From a virus: a stretch of 29,348 nucleotides of DNA. The stretch covers positions 1 to 29,348 of the IMG/VR virus record IMGVR_UViG_3300021960_000353, one strand, 5' to 3'. The notes beneath the pieces were generated by a model. It searched no databases. It was not told the origin of the DNA and was given only the letters and a program-made list of their open reading frames with translations. Positions 15,616 to 21,086 of the stretch are shown here, in pieces. Within the stretch, counting starts at the first letter, position 1, and every line of letters begins with the position of its first letter. Position numbers and translations under genes: made by a program.

Positions 15616-15955
15616 AGAACTTACTCACTGAACGCATTCCTATGGAAGCACTTACAATACCACCTAATGCAATCTGATACCACTGAGGCATAACCTCCAA
15701 CGCCTCAAACCCACGTGCTACTATGTCGTTACCCCAATCACCACAAAAAGCTAAGATAAGCGGAATGCTAAACAACAAAGTAATCCACTCATCCTTCCAT
15801 GAGTTCTCAGTAGCCCTCATAGCCTCTAAGTCCCAATCAATCTCACCCGTAAGCTGCTTTTTCTTAATCTCAGCTTCAGTAAGTTTAATCTGTGTCTTAC
15901 CATCTATGATACTTGTGGCTAAACCTGTAAGGCTACCTATGAGTTGACCAATCAT
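15602..15955 (-). CDS. Holin, GTA-type 3-TM family
   Basis: A 117-residue membrane protein immediately upstream of the endolysin. The segment SWKDEWITLLFSIPLILAFC, then GDWG and GFEALEVMPQWYQIALGGIV, matches the holin family first described in gene transfer agents (3-TM holin, PF11351 type). It has a Gly-rich hydrophobic start, a short charged helix, one clear membrane span near 58-73 and another near 92-108. It would open the inner membrane to release the endolysin. The start overlaps the previous stop (ATGA). Confidence 0.88.
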   Translation of the reverse strand: MIGQLIGSLTGLATSIIDGKTQIKLTEAEIKKKQLTGEIDWDLEAMRATENSWKDEWITLLFSIPLILAFCGDWGNDIVARGFEALEVMPQWYQIALGGIVSASIGMRSVSKFFGKK

Positions 15956-16386
15956 TTTTTAACGTACCCACCTTTAAACATGCCTTTTTCTCTATAGTCA
16001 ATAAACTCTTTACGACTATACCCTGTAGCTGTTGTAAAATCATCTTTAGCAGGTCTACCCCTAGCATCTACAAACTTTCCATCCTCCATAAAAGTCATAC
16101 CTTTAAACTCTTTAGCATCATCTATGAGTTTTGTAAGTTTGGCTGCTTTTTTTTCAAGGGACTTTTTAGAAGGCTCTCCCTTAATAAAGCGTAAAGCTCT
16201 ACGTGCTGCAGTAACAGCATTAACTACAGAAACAAAGGGAACCTCACCCATATCAGGTTGTTTACGTGAACCATCAGACCTTTCTGTAGTTAAACTTTTA
16301 TATTGAGGGATAGAACGTATTTCTTTGTCAATATTAAACAAAAGGCTTTGCATTCTGTTTGCGTGTCTTTGGCTATCATTACCCAT
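15952..16386 (-). CDS. Unknown protein upstream of holin
   Basis: About 144 residues from ATG 16386, chosen because GGAG lies nine bases upstream and the start overlaps the previous stop by eight bases; a longer frame to 16482 lies inside the neighbour. The protein is basic and helical with RHANRMQSLLFNIDKEIRS, a middle AARRALRFIKGEPSKKSLEKK, and an end FIDYREKGMFKGGYVKK. Gly/Lys-rich C-termini of this kind are common in this operon. I do not recognise a family. Coupling to the holin by a 4-base overlap is clear. Confidence 0.65.
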   Translation of the reverse strand: MGNDSQRHANRMQSLLFNIDKEIRSIPQYKSLTTERSDGSRKQPDMGEVPFVSVVNAVTAARRALRFIKGEPSKKSLEKKAAKLTKLIDDAKEFKGMTFMEDGKFVDARGRPAKDDFTTATGYSRKEFIDYREKGMFKGGYVKK

Positions 16387-16597
16387 TTTTATACTTCTCC
16401 GTATATGCTTCCTCAAAACCCTCTTCATGTATAGGAGCTTCGTGGTTTCCCCAAATTCTATGGAGATAGCTGTCATGTACATCTAAATAGTCTTGCTCAC
16501 TGTACTCATCAGGAGCCAACCTACCCTTAATAATCCAAAGAAAGCGATTAACCTCTTTGTGAAACGGAATGTCTGTACTTACTCTTTGCCCATCCAT
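16379..16597 (-). CDS. Small acidic unknown protein
   Basis: About 72 residues from ATG 16597 (an ATG at 16609 is also possible). It is rich in His, Glu and aromatic residues: HKEVNRFLWIIKGRLAPDEY, SEQDYLDVHDSYLHRIWG, then an acidic end. It overlaps its neighbours on both sides by 8 to 19 bases, as the other genes here do. I recognise no domain. The upstream binding site is poor, so coupled translation is likely. Confidence 0.6.
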   Translation of the reverse strand: MDGQRVSTDIPFHKEVNRFLWIIKGRLAPDEYSEQDYLDVHDSYLHRIWGNHEAPIHEEGFEEAYTEKYKNG

Positions 16598-16770
16598 ATT
16601 GCAAAACACCCAGTTAATGCCCCCATTACAACCGATACAAGCCCACTCTGCTGTATGGTAGGATCAGGTAAACCCATGTACCAATGGGTAACTTGGTAAG
16701 TCAAAAGCGTAACCACAAGCATCATTAGCCGTGGCATTACCTTCCAATCGTCAAAGTGTTGTCTAGGCAT
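16579..16770 (-). CDS. Small two-span membrane protein (holin-like)
   Basis: Sixty-three residues from ATG 16770, with GAGGG five bases upstream; a longer frame to 16821 overlaps the neighbour. MPRQHFDDWKVMPR leads into a hydrophobic span (about 15-31), a short loop with GLPDPT, then a second span (about 40-58) and a charged end. This layout, a basic N-terminus and two spans, is that of class II holins and of small membrane proteins I recall from marine phages. A second holin, antiholin or unrelated membrane role are all possible. Confidence 0.65.
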   Translation of the reverse strand: MPRQHFDDWKVMPRLMMLVVTLLTYQVTHWYMGLPDPTIQQSGLVSVVMGALTGCFAIWMGKE

Positions 16771-16948
16771 CTTTACCCTCGGCTTGTAGTACAGACTTAA
16801 TAGCCTTATTACGTCTAGCACTTTTCTGAGCTTCTATGGTAGCTTTCTCAGCTTTGTACTCACCTAACATACGGGTACTTGGTTGCGTAGGAGGGTTAGA
16901 CGCACCAATCTTAGCAAGCTTCTTTCTATATTTACTTAAGTCAGTCAT
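16763..16948 (-). CDS. Small basic helical protein, unknown
   Basis: About 61 residues from ATG 16948, which overlaps the previous stop codon by eight bases and has AGAGG upstream at a long spacing. The sequence is mostly charged helix: TDLSKYRKKLAKIG, a Pro/Ser-rich linker, then EYKAEKATIEAQKSARRNKA. No family recognised. It could be nucleic-acid-binding or structural. Confidence 0.6.
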   Translation of the reverse strand: MTDLSKYRKKLAKIGASNPPTQPSTRMLGEYKAEKATIEAQKSARRNKAIKSVLQAEGKDA

Positions 16949-17198
16949 AGCTACAGTATCCTCTAGGTCTATCAGGGTCCAAAACATCGTTACGACTTAA
17001 GTGACCCTCTAAGTACATTGCACGTTCAACGTGGTCTAACGTGTATTTAACCCCTGTATCAGCCTCTATTGCCGCACGTACATAGAATACATCAGACATA
17101 GGTATGTGAACGTCATGTAACGCCTTATTGTTACTAGAAGCTAAGGCGTTGTAAAATGTTTCTAGTACAGAGTCTTGATTTTGATGAGTTTGTTTCAT
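16941..17198 (-). CDS. Unknown protein, first gene of the leftward operon
   Basis: An 85-residue protein, Asn/His-rich at the start, then VFYVRAAIEADTGVKYTLDH, followed by VERAMYLEGHLSRNDVLD. The second half reads like a small helical domain. No family recognised. It is the gene nearest the divergent control region, and its upstream sequence contains the TTAAACTTT repeats. No good ribosome binding site precedes ATG 17198, so the start is uncertain and might be internal (ATG 17099). Confidence 0.6.
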   Translation of the reverse strand: MKQTHQNQDSVLETFYNALASSNNKALHDVHIPMSDVFYVRAAIEADTGVKYTLDHVERAMYLEGHLSRNDVLDPDRPRGYCSYD

Positions 17199-17212
17199 AT
17201 AGTTTTACTTAT

Positions 17213-17440
17213 GTTAAACTTTAAGTCAAGTGTTTTGTTGTAACTAATACAAATAATAAAAAATAGTTAGCTATAGTTAAACTTTTATGTTAAACTTTTC
17301 TTAACGCGAAACTTTTAGTTAAGTGTTTTTTTATTTCAACATTTAATTGAAACTTTAAAGTTTAACTTACTACCTACTACCGTAGTTTTACACAAATATA
17401 CCCCCATGTCAACCCCAAAAATACCCTAGCTAAGTGTTTT
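17213..17440. repeat. Iteron-like repeats TTAAACTTT and TAAGTGTTTT
   Basis: TTAAACTTT occurs at 17214-17222, 17277-17285 and 17290-17298, and inverted at 17357-17365 next to the palindrome AACTTTAAAGTT (17351-17362). A longer 21-base copy beginning AAACTTT and ending AAGTGTTTT occurs at 17216-17236 and 17309-17329 with 19 of 21 matches. A third partial copy, TAGCTAAGTGTTTT, is at 17427-17440. They lie directly before the leftward operon, so they may be regulator or initiator sites. Confidence 0.55.
17385..17412 (-). promoter_or_regulatory. Candidate leftward promoter
   Basis: On the minus strand TTGACA (17412-17407) is followed after 16 bases by TAAAAC (17390-17385), four of six matches to a -10. 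It would read into the leftward operon through the TTAAACTTT repeats. The -35 is perfect but the -10 is weak, so this is tentative. Confidence 0.35.
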
Positions 17441-17549
17441 TCTTTAAGAGTGTTGCATAAAAAGCACAATAATAGCCACATGTGTTTCCTATGAGAAACT
17501 TTAAGGTATACATTACATGCAAACGCATGTATTACTTGTGTTCCACGAA

Positions 17550-17565
17550 TGTTTCACGTGAAACA
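17550..17565. promoter_or_regulatory. Perfect parS site in the control region
   Basis: TGTTTCACGTGAAACA, identical to the ParB-binding parS consensus and to the copy at 11865-11880. A left half-site, TGTTCCACG, lies three bases away at 17539-17547. The site covers the expected start point of the leftward promoter at 17572-17601, so a bound ParB could block or tune it, or the site may serve partition or replication of the phage DNA. Binding is inferred from the sequence identity. Confidence 0.75.
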
Positions 17566-17571
17566 ATTTGC

Positions 17572-17601
17572 ATTGTACCACATATATACAGCCGGGGTCA
17601 A
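17572..17601 (-). promoter_or_regulatory. Candidate leftward promoter abutting parS
   Basis: On the minus strand TTGACC (17601-17596) is followed after 18 bases by TACAAT (17577-17572), five of six matches at each hexamer. Transcription would begin around 17565, at the edge of the parS palindrome. It points toward the late operon with a leader of some 370 bases. Spacing is one base longer than ideal. Confidence 0.45.
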
Positions 17602-17876
17602 GCTTATAACGTCTTTCTTTAGGGTTATACTTTAGGTTGTGCTATTGTGAAACCCCGTGTGTTGCAGAGTACATACATACGTACTGTACGGGTGGGGGGT
17701 GGCTGTCGCAGGGGGTGCTTTTCAAGGCACTACCATCATTATTCTGGGGTTTTCCAGTGTAAAGCGTTGATTTTACTCAATAAAGATACTGATAATGTAT
17801 CTCTAAAACGCTAAAATAGGCTCATTTTGATTGATTCTGATCGTTTGTGACTGAAAGTGAAAATTTATGTACAATC

Positions 17877-17904
17877 TTAAACATCAAAAGCTATTCCTTA
17901 TAAT
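17877..17904 (+). promoter_or_regulatory. Candidate rightward promoter of the first early gene
   Basis: A perfect -10 TATAAT lies at 17899-17904. A weak -35 TTAAAC is 16 bases upstream (17877-17882). The start would be near 17911, just before the first two palindromes (17925-17947 and 17963-17986), which would then be in the leader of the 18087-18713 message. Confidence 0.45.
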
Positions 17905-17924
17905 GGCCTAAAAAAGTATACCCC

Positions 17925-17947
17925 TAACGTCGGACGATCCGACACTA
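17925..17947 (+). repeat. Early palindrome, copy 1 (loop CGA)
   Basis: Perfect arms GTCGGA and TCCGAC around the three bases CGA, preceded by TAAC and followed by ACTA. It is the only copy whose 3' flank lacks the final A and one of two with an unusual centre. It lies just downstream of the TATAAT at 17899. Confidence 0.85.
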
Positions 17948-17962
17948 TTTCGCTCAATCAAT

Positions 17963-17986
17963 TAACGTCGGATTATCCGACACTAA
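17963..17986 (+). repeat. Early palindrome, copy 2 (loop TTA)
   Basis: TAAC, GTCGGA, TTA, TCCGAC, ACTAA. It lies 15 bases after copy 1, forming a tandem pair about 100 bases before the first early gene. A short TTTTTTGAAAAAA sequence follows. Confidence 0.9.
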
Positions 17987-18086
17987 ATCTTTTTTGAAAA
18001 AAGCTATTGCGTTTATGTTCCAACTATGGTTTAAGCTTACTCATGCGACAGCTATGGTCGCTTCACTTTTAACTTAGGAGACTAAA

Positions 18087-18713
18087 ATGTCTAACACTGC
18101 AAAGAAAACAGCAACAAAGAAAACAGCAACAAAAACAGCTCAAAAAGTTGTCAATATTAAGACAACTGCAAAACAGCGTCGCGCTAAAACTGAAAAGCCA
18201 GACCTTGGAAAACTCAATAGCCCATTGTTTGATACTGTTATTGATAACACTGAAAAGCTCACAGAAAACGCCAAAACAGGTTTGAGCTATTGGAAAGCTA
18301 TTGGCGACAGCATCATTGAAATTCGCGCCAATTGGATCGCAAACGGCGGCGACGTAAAAGCACGTGGTGACGCAAGTTTTAAGACATATCGTGAAACATC
18401 GCCTATTGGTTTCATGAGCAAACAGGACGTCTCCGACGCTATGCTAATTGCAAAAAACTGGTCTGTAGTTTGCAAAATGGACGACACTGAAAGCTTAGAC
18501 GCAATGGGTGTATCAAAATGTAAAAAGGCAATTAGTGAAGCTAAAAAGCCTAAGCAACAACAAGGTCCAAGCAATAAGAACACAAGCAAGAAATCTGTAT
18601 CGGCTCAATCAATTGTAGATAACGCGCTGGCAACTGCAGCCAAGCACGGTGTCGCAGTCTCTGATCTTTTGATCACACTCAAAACTACACTTGAAAAGAC
18701 TGCTAAAAAATAA
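18087..18713 (+). CDS. First early protein, candidate regulator of the palindromes
   Basis: A 208-residue basic protein. Residues 1-35 are Lys/Thr/Ala-rich; two perfect tandem 15-base repeats (18101-18130) encode KKTAT units. The core, SYWKAIGDSIIEIRANWIAN, then SFKTYRETSPIGFMSKQDVS and DAMLIAKNW, is helical and resembles DNA-binding cores in which a growth/length domain is followed by a 'S...A...M.IA' helix. The C-terminal region is another basic helical part. It is a transcription unit of its own: promoter and tandem palindromes upstream, palindrome copy 3 at its stop codon, and a strong terminator after that. The leader box GGAGACTAAA (18077-18086) touches the ATG. An autoregulated DNA-binding role is inferred from this layout, not from a known family. 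Confidence 0.75.
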   Translation: MSNTAKKTATKKTATKTAQKVVNIKTTAKQRRAKTEKPDLGKLNSPLFDTVIDNTEKLTENAKTGLSYWKAIGDSIIEIRANWIANGGDVKARGDASFKTYRETSPIGFMSKQDVSDAMLIAKNWSVVCKMDDTESLDAMGVSKCKKAISEAKKPKQQQGPSNKNTSKKSVSAQSIVDNALATAAKHGVAVSDLLITLKTTLEKTAKK

Positions 18714-18734
18714 CGTCGGATTATCCGACACTAA
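18711..18734 (+). repeat. Early palindrome, copy 3 (loop TTA), contains a stop codon
   Basis: TAAC, GTCGGA, TTA, TCCGAC, ACTAA. Its first three bases are the TAA stop codon of the preceding gene. A rho-independent terminator starts five bases later, so this copy lies at the end of a message rather than in a leader. Confidence 0.9.
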
Positions 18735-18738
18735 ACAC

Positions 18739-18772
18739 GCCTCGCAAGCTTCACGGTTTGCGGGGCTTTTTT
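18739..18772 (+). terminator. Rho-independent terminator after the first early gene
   Basis: A 9-bp stem, GCCTCGCAA (18739-18747) with TTGCGGGGC (18758-18766), contains one T-G pair and a 10-base loop, and is followed directly by six T residues (18767-18772). It separates the first early gene from the rest of the rightward region. Confidence 0.9.
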
Positions 18773-18834
18773 GTGCCTTACGTACGCGCCGGGAACGCGC
18801 ACCTACGCATGATAGTAATGGGATGCCATCTCGT

Positions 18835-18863
18835 TTGACATAAGCTGCACCCTATGCTATACA
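18835..18863 (+). promoter_or_regulatory. Sigma70-like early promoter
   Basis: Perfect -35 TTGACA (18835-18840), 17-base spacer, -10 TATACA (18858-18863) preceded by TGC (extended -10). Start near 18870; palindrome copy 4 begins about 10 bases later. It shares CCTATGCTAT with the promoter at 19303. Confidence 0.8.
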
Positions 18864-18879
18864 TATTGCAAGGCAACGT

Positions 18880-18903
18880 TAACGTCGGATAATCCGACAC
18901 TAA
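18880..18903 (+). repeat. Early palindrome, copy 4 (loop TAA)
   Basis: TAAC, GTCGGA, TAA, TCCGAC, ACTAA, eight bases before the GGAGACTAAA box of the next gene and just after the promoter at 18835-18863. Confidence 0.9.
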
Positions 18904-18924
18904 TTTTATGTGGAGACTAAAAGA

Positions 18925-19101
18925 ATGACTGAGTTTGGCAAGATATGTAATGAAGCTAAGGAAGCGGCTATAGTACGCCGTAATGAGGCGTTAAAGGATG
19001 TTTATGATAACAATCCTGATATGCTATTATCGGAACTAGCCCAAATCGTAGGGGTATCTGTACCAGAACTAAAAGAAATTTTAATGGGGGGTGACTTGTG
19101 A
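18925..19101 (+). CDS. Small early protein with HTH-like C-terminus
   Basis: Fifty-eight residues from ATG 18925. An in-frame GTG fifteen bases upstream lies within the ribosome-binding box, so it is not used as start. The second half, DMLLSELAQIVGVSVPELKE, has the spacing of a helix-turn-helix (LSELAQIVGVSVPELKEIL) and may bind DNA, although the protein is very short. It is coupled to the next gene by a GTGA overlap. Function unknown. Confidence 0.7.
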   Translation: MTEFGKICNEAKEAAIVRRNEALKDVYDNNPDMLLSELAQIVGVSVPELKEILMGGDL

Positions 19102-19301
19102 GACCTGATTATACAATACAGAGTGATTGGTCTAAATGGGAAGATCACGCTAAAACGTGTGACGTACGCGCTTTGCGTCACATTATAGCAGATTGTCGCA
19201 ATGCTGCTGCTGCTATGAGGTCGCACAACACAGATAAAGAGGGGTACTATATTGACCAAGCTTGCACCTATAGTGACGAATTGCGTAATCGTTTGACTTG
19301 A
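19098..19301 (+). CDS. Small early protein, unknown
   Basis: Sixty-seven residues from a GTG that overlaps the previous stop (GTGA), after a G-run. The sequence (DWSKWEDHAKTCDVRALRHI, then CRNAAAAMRSHNTDKEGYY) is helical with several His, Cys and Asp residues. No family recognised. It ends just before the promoter at 19303. Confidence 0.65.
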   Translation: MRPDYTIQSDWSKWEDHAKTCDVRALRHIIADCRNAAAAMRSHNTDKEGYYIDQACTYSDELRNRLT

Positions 19302-19302
19302 T

Positions 19303-19331
19303 TTGACTTTTGCCTAGTCCTATGCTATCAA
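19303..19331 (+). promoter_or_regulatory. Sigma70-like early promoter with inverted repeat
   Basis: TTGACT (19303-19308), 17-base spacer, TATCAA (19326-19331) preceded by TGC. CTAGTCCTAT (19314-19323) and ATAGGGCTAG (19337-19346) form an inverted repeat with one mismatch (T-G) that flanks the -10. Palindrome copy 5 is about 35 bases beyond the start. Confidence 0.7.
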
Positions 19332-19371
19332 CAGGTATAGGGCTAGTCATGGGCTAAATTGATTGACCCGC

Positions 19372-19395
19372 TAACGTCGGATAATCCGACACTAA
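19372..19395 (+). repeat. Early palindrome, copy 5 (loop TAA)
   Basis: TAAC, GTCGGA, TAA, TCCGAC, ACTAA. It is followed by the same bases TTTTATGTGGAGACTAAA as copy 4, so the module is duplicated beyond the palindrome itself. Confidence 0.9.
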
Positions 19396-19416
19396 TTTTA
19401 TGTGGAGACTAAACAG

Positions 19417-19611
19417 ATGATTACTTGTGATGAATTAAATAGACATTGCAATTTGCATCAAGACACTTTGCGTGGTTTGGATGCCATTGATATGCGGGTA
19501 TTTTGTGACACTTATGAGGCTGAAAAGAATAGAGTATTGACTAGTACTCGTTTTTTGCCTACAACAAATAGGGATTACTATGTAGCATTGGCTGCACTAG
19601 TAACTGATTGA
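19417..19611 (+). CDS. Small early protein, unknown
   Basis: Sixty-four residues from ATG 19417, after the box GGAGACTAAA (19404-19413). The protein, MITCDELNRHCNLHQDTLRG onward, is polar with a hydrophobic end (YYVALAALVTD). No recognisable domain. It is a single-gene cassette between palindrome copies 5 and 6. An upstream in-frame GTG lies in the box and is rejected. Confidence 0.65.
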   Translation: MITCDELNRHCNLHQDTLRGLDAIDMRVFCDTYEAEKNRVLTSTRFLPTTNRDYYVALAALVTD

Positions 19612-19614
19612 TTT

Positions 19615-19638
19615 TAACGTCGGATTGTCCGACACTAA
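19615..19638 (+). repeat. Early palindrome, copy 6 (loop TTG)
   Basis: TAAC, GTCGGA, TTG, TCCGAC, ACTAA, three bases after a stop codon and four bases before the next GGAGACTAAA box. The centre TTG is unique, while both arms are intact. Confidence 0.9.
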
Positions 19639-19655
19639 ATATGGAGACTAAAACT

Positions 19656-20093
19656 ATGACACTTCAAGAAATGTTTGATAAAGCAGTGGCTCACTTTGCC
19701 GATATGGATCGTCCCTCTATGTCTACGCCTAAACAGTATGGTGCATATGGTGGTACAGACTGTGCGTATCGTGGTCATCATGGTAACAAGTGTATCGTTG
19801 GTGCATTTATTGATGATGAACATTATGACGAGGGATTAGAGGGCAAAGGTGTTTTGGAGTATTCAACTCTTAATCGCTCTTGCGGTGTTCAGCCTGTGCT
19901 TAATGCTGTGGCTGCATCTATGGGTGTTGAGGCTTTGGGTGACGAGCAAAGCCAATTATTGTACAAGCTGCAGCTTATTCACGACGATAACAGTGATGGA
20001 TTTGACATAGGTGAAGATAACTGGTATGAAGCAGTTGAGCTATTCTTGAGAGAGTTGGCTGACGATTGTGACCTAGAGTATAACGTCGGATAA
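19656..20093 (+). CDS. Early phage protein with CxYRGxxGxKCxxG motif
   Basis: A 145-residue acidic protein. Residues about 30-60 carry TDCAYRGHHGNKCIVGAFID, then DEHYDEGLEGKGV. This CxYR...G.KC..G..I....Y....EG pattern is one I recall from unassigned proteins of many phages. The rest is helical and acidic, with DNWYEAVELFLRELADDCD near the end. The start ATG 19656 follows GGAGACTAAA; the ATG at 19641 is part of that box. The last three codons and the stop are supplied by palindrome copy 7, so the C-terminus is NVG. Function unknown. Confidence 0.75.
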   Translation: MTLQEMFDKAVAHFADMDRPSMSTPKQYGAYGGTDCAYRGHHGNKCIVGAFIDDEHYDEGLEGKGVLEYSTLNRSCGVQPVLNAVAASMGVEALGDEQSQLLYKLQLIHDDNSDGFDIGEDNWYEAVELFLRELADDCDLEYNVG

Positions 20094-20104
20094 TCCGACA
20101 CTAA
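20081..20104 (+). repeat. Early palindrome, copy 7 (loop TAA), codes a C-terminus
   Basis: TAAC, GTCGGA, TAA, TCCGAC, ACTAA. The preceding gene reads into it: AAC GTC GGA encodes its last residues and the loop TAA is its stop codon. The next GGAGACTAAA box begins five bases later. Confidence 0.9.
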
Positions 20105-20122
20105 TTTGTGGAGACTAAACAC

Positions 20123-20785
20123 ATGTATAAGCGTGATGTAGCTGAGATAAAAGATTTCGTCAGGTTCGGTGGGCCTGATGCTTTGGTAAGTGTTGTTTTG
20201 TTTGTGTTGCTTACAATTCAAGCAGGTCTAAGCACCGTAAAAGGTCAGCTTAAGAAAGTTGACGAGGATGGCTTTCGTGCTAATTGTTTGTGGGGTAAAA
20301 AAGCTGATGGCTTGCGTTATGCCAGAGACAACAAAGATTTTTTGTATGGTAAACTGTACAAGATAATTCAAACGCACGGCTATGCATCTACTGAGGGGTG
20401 CGTTGCAGCTATTGAGTTATTCATCACCATCCCTAATCTTGGGCTAGTAAAAGCTGCATTTGTAGCTCAGTGTTTGGGCTTTGACGTTGCATGTTTGGAC
20501 AGTCACAACTTGGCTAGGTTTGGTATTCCTGTATCTCAGGTAAAAGATAACCCCAAAGCTAAGATAGAGACACGACGTAAAAAGTGGGCGTCTTATGTGC
20601 AGCTATGCCGTGACTTGGCAGATGCAAATAATGTAGATGACATAGCGCATGGTTTATGCTCAACAGCCACCGAGTACTGGTGGAATAGTTGGTGTTCCTA
20701 CGTTGCGGGTAACATTGCCAACCGTAGCTTAGACAGTGGCGATATTGTGTCACGCTATCATGTAGAGTGTATCGTTCGTACATAA
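20123..20785 (+). CDS. HhH-GPD-like protein, possible DNA base-excision fold
   Basis: A 220-residue protein starting at ATG 20123 after GGAGACTAAA (20110-20119). Residues 102-128, TIPNLGLVKAAFVAQCLGFD followed by VACLDSHN, resemble the helix-hairpin-helix GPD motif of DNA glycosylases (LPGVG..TA..V, then (V/L)DTH), including the Asp-x-His. The lysine that bifunctional enzymes use falls on Val here, with Lys shifted one position. The N-terminal third is helical and the C-terminus holds several Trp and Cys residues. It could be a monofunctional glycosylase, an inactive DNA binder, or an unrelated fold. A single-gene cassette between copies 7 and 8. Confidence 0.5.
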   Translation: MYKRDVAEIKDFVRFGGPDALVSVVLFVLLTIQAGLSTVKGQLKKVDEDGFRANCLWGKKADGLRYARDNKDFLYGKLYKIIQTHGYASTEGCVAAIELFITIPNLGLVKAAFVAQCLGFDVACLDSHNLARFGIPVSQVKDNPKAKIETRRKKWASYVQLCRDLADANNVDDIAHGLCSTATEYWWNSWCSYVAGNIANRSLDSGDIVSRYHVECIVRT

Positions 20786-20786
20786 C

Positions 20787-20815
20787 TTGACTATTAAGTG
20801 CGCCTTGTGTACTAC
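20787..20815 (+). promoter_or_regulatory. Candidate early promoter with inverted repeat
   Basis: TTGACT (20787-20792), 17-base spacer, TACTAC (20810-20815), a four-of-six -10. CGCCTTGT (20801-20808) and ACAGGGCG (20818-20825) form an inverted repeat with one T-G mismatch across the -10, as at 19314-19346. Palindrome copy 8 lies about 25 bases beyond the expected start. Confidence 0.5.
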
Positions 20816-20845
20816 TAACAGGGCGTACTACAAGACGATCAAGTT

Positions 20846-20869
20846 TAACGTCGGATAATCCGACACTAA
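20846..20869 (+). repeat. Early palindrome, copy 8 (loop TAA)
   Basis: TAAC, GTCGGA, TAA, TCCGAC, ACTAA, six bases before the next GGAGACTAAA box (20876-20885). Confidence 0.9.
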
Positions 20870-20888
20870 ATATACGGAGACTAAACAA

Positions 20889-21086
20889 ATGTTTGACACT
20901 TGGGATCAAGCCTTGCATATGAGAGACAAGCTTAGTGAAGTCAGTGTTTTAGCGATGCAGTTAAGTTCTTTATCTGCAGATATTGTGGATGACTTTGACA
21001 ATCACAAAAGATGTGCTACAACTGAGGAACGGTTAAGAGAGAAGCTAAAAGAGTTAAACACTACATTGGAAGGATTAAACATATGA
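20889..21086 (+). CDS. Small coiled-coil early protein
   Basis: Sixty-five residues from ATG 20889, after GGAGACTAAA. It is almost wholly helical with heptad-like spacing: MRDKLSEVSVLAMQLSSLSA, then TTEERLREKLKELNTTLEG. It probably forms a coiled coil. It is coupled to the next gene by an ATGA overlap. No known function. Confidence 0.65.
   Translation: MFDTWDQALHMRDKLSEVSVLAMQLSSLSADIVDDFDNHKRCATTEERLREKLKELNTTLEGLNI

Larger units (their letters stand above)
17199..18086. other. Divergent gene-free control region
   Basis: About 890 bases separate the leftward and rightward arms, and I see no gene in them. In order they hold TTAAACTTT and AAGTGTTTT repeats (17213-17440), a candidate leftward promoter at 17385-17412, a TGTTTC-N6-GAAACT palindrome (17483-17500), a perfect 7-bp stem TACATGC-AAAC-GCATGTA (17514-17531), the parS site (17550-17565) within a leftward promoter start, a G-rich tract (17690-17716), and the rightward promoter with two 24-bp palindromes (17877-17986). 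An origin of replication could lie here, but nothing proves it. Confidence 0.7.

Noticed and set aside
17483-17500. TGTTTC-N6-GAAACT as a third parS
   Set aside because: The half-sites are six rather than four bases apart and the central ACGT is missing, so ParB specificity is not expected.
18910-20122. In-frame GTG or ATG starts giving N-termini METK at several early genes (18910, 19402, 19641, 20108)
   Set aside because: These codons lie in the shared box TGGAGACTAAA, which is the ribosome binding site of the ATG that follows; the identical METK is the box read by chance, not a conserved protein start.
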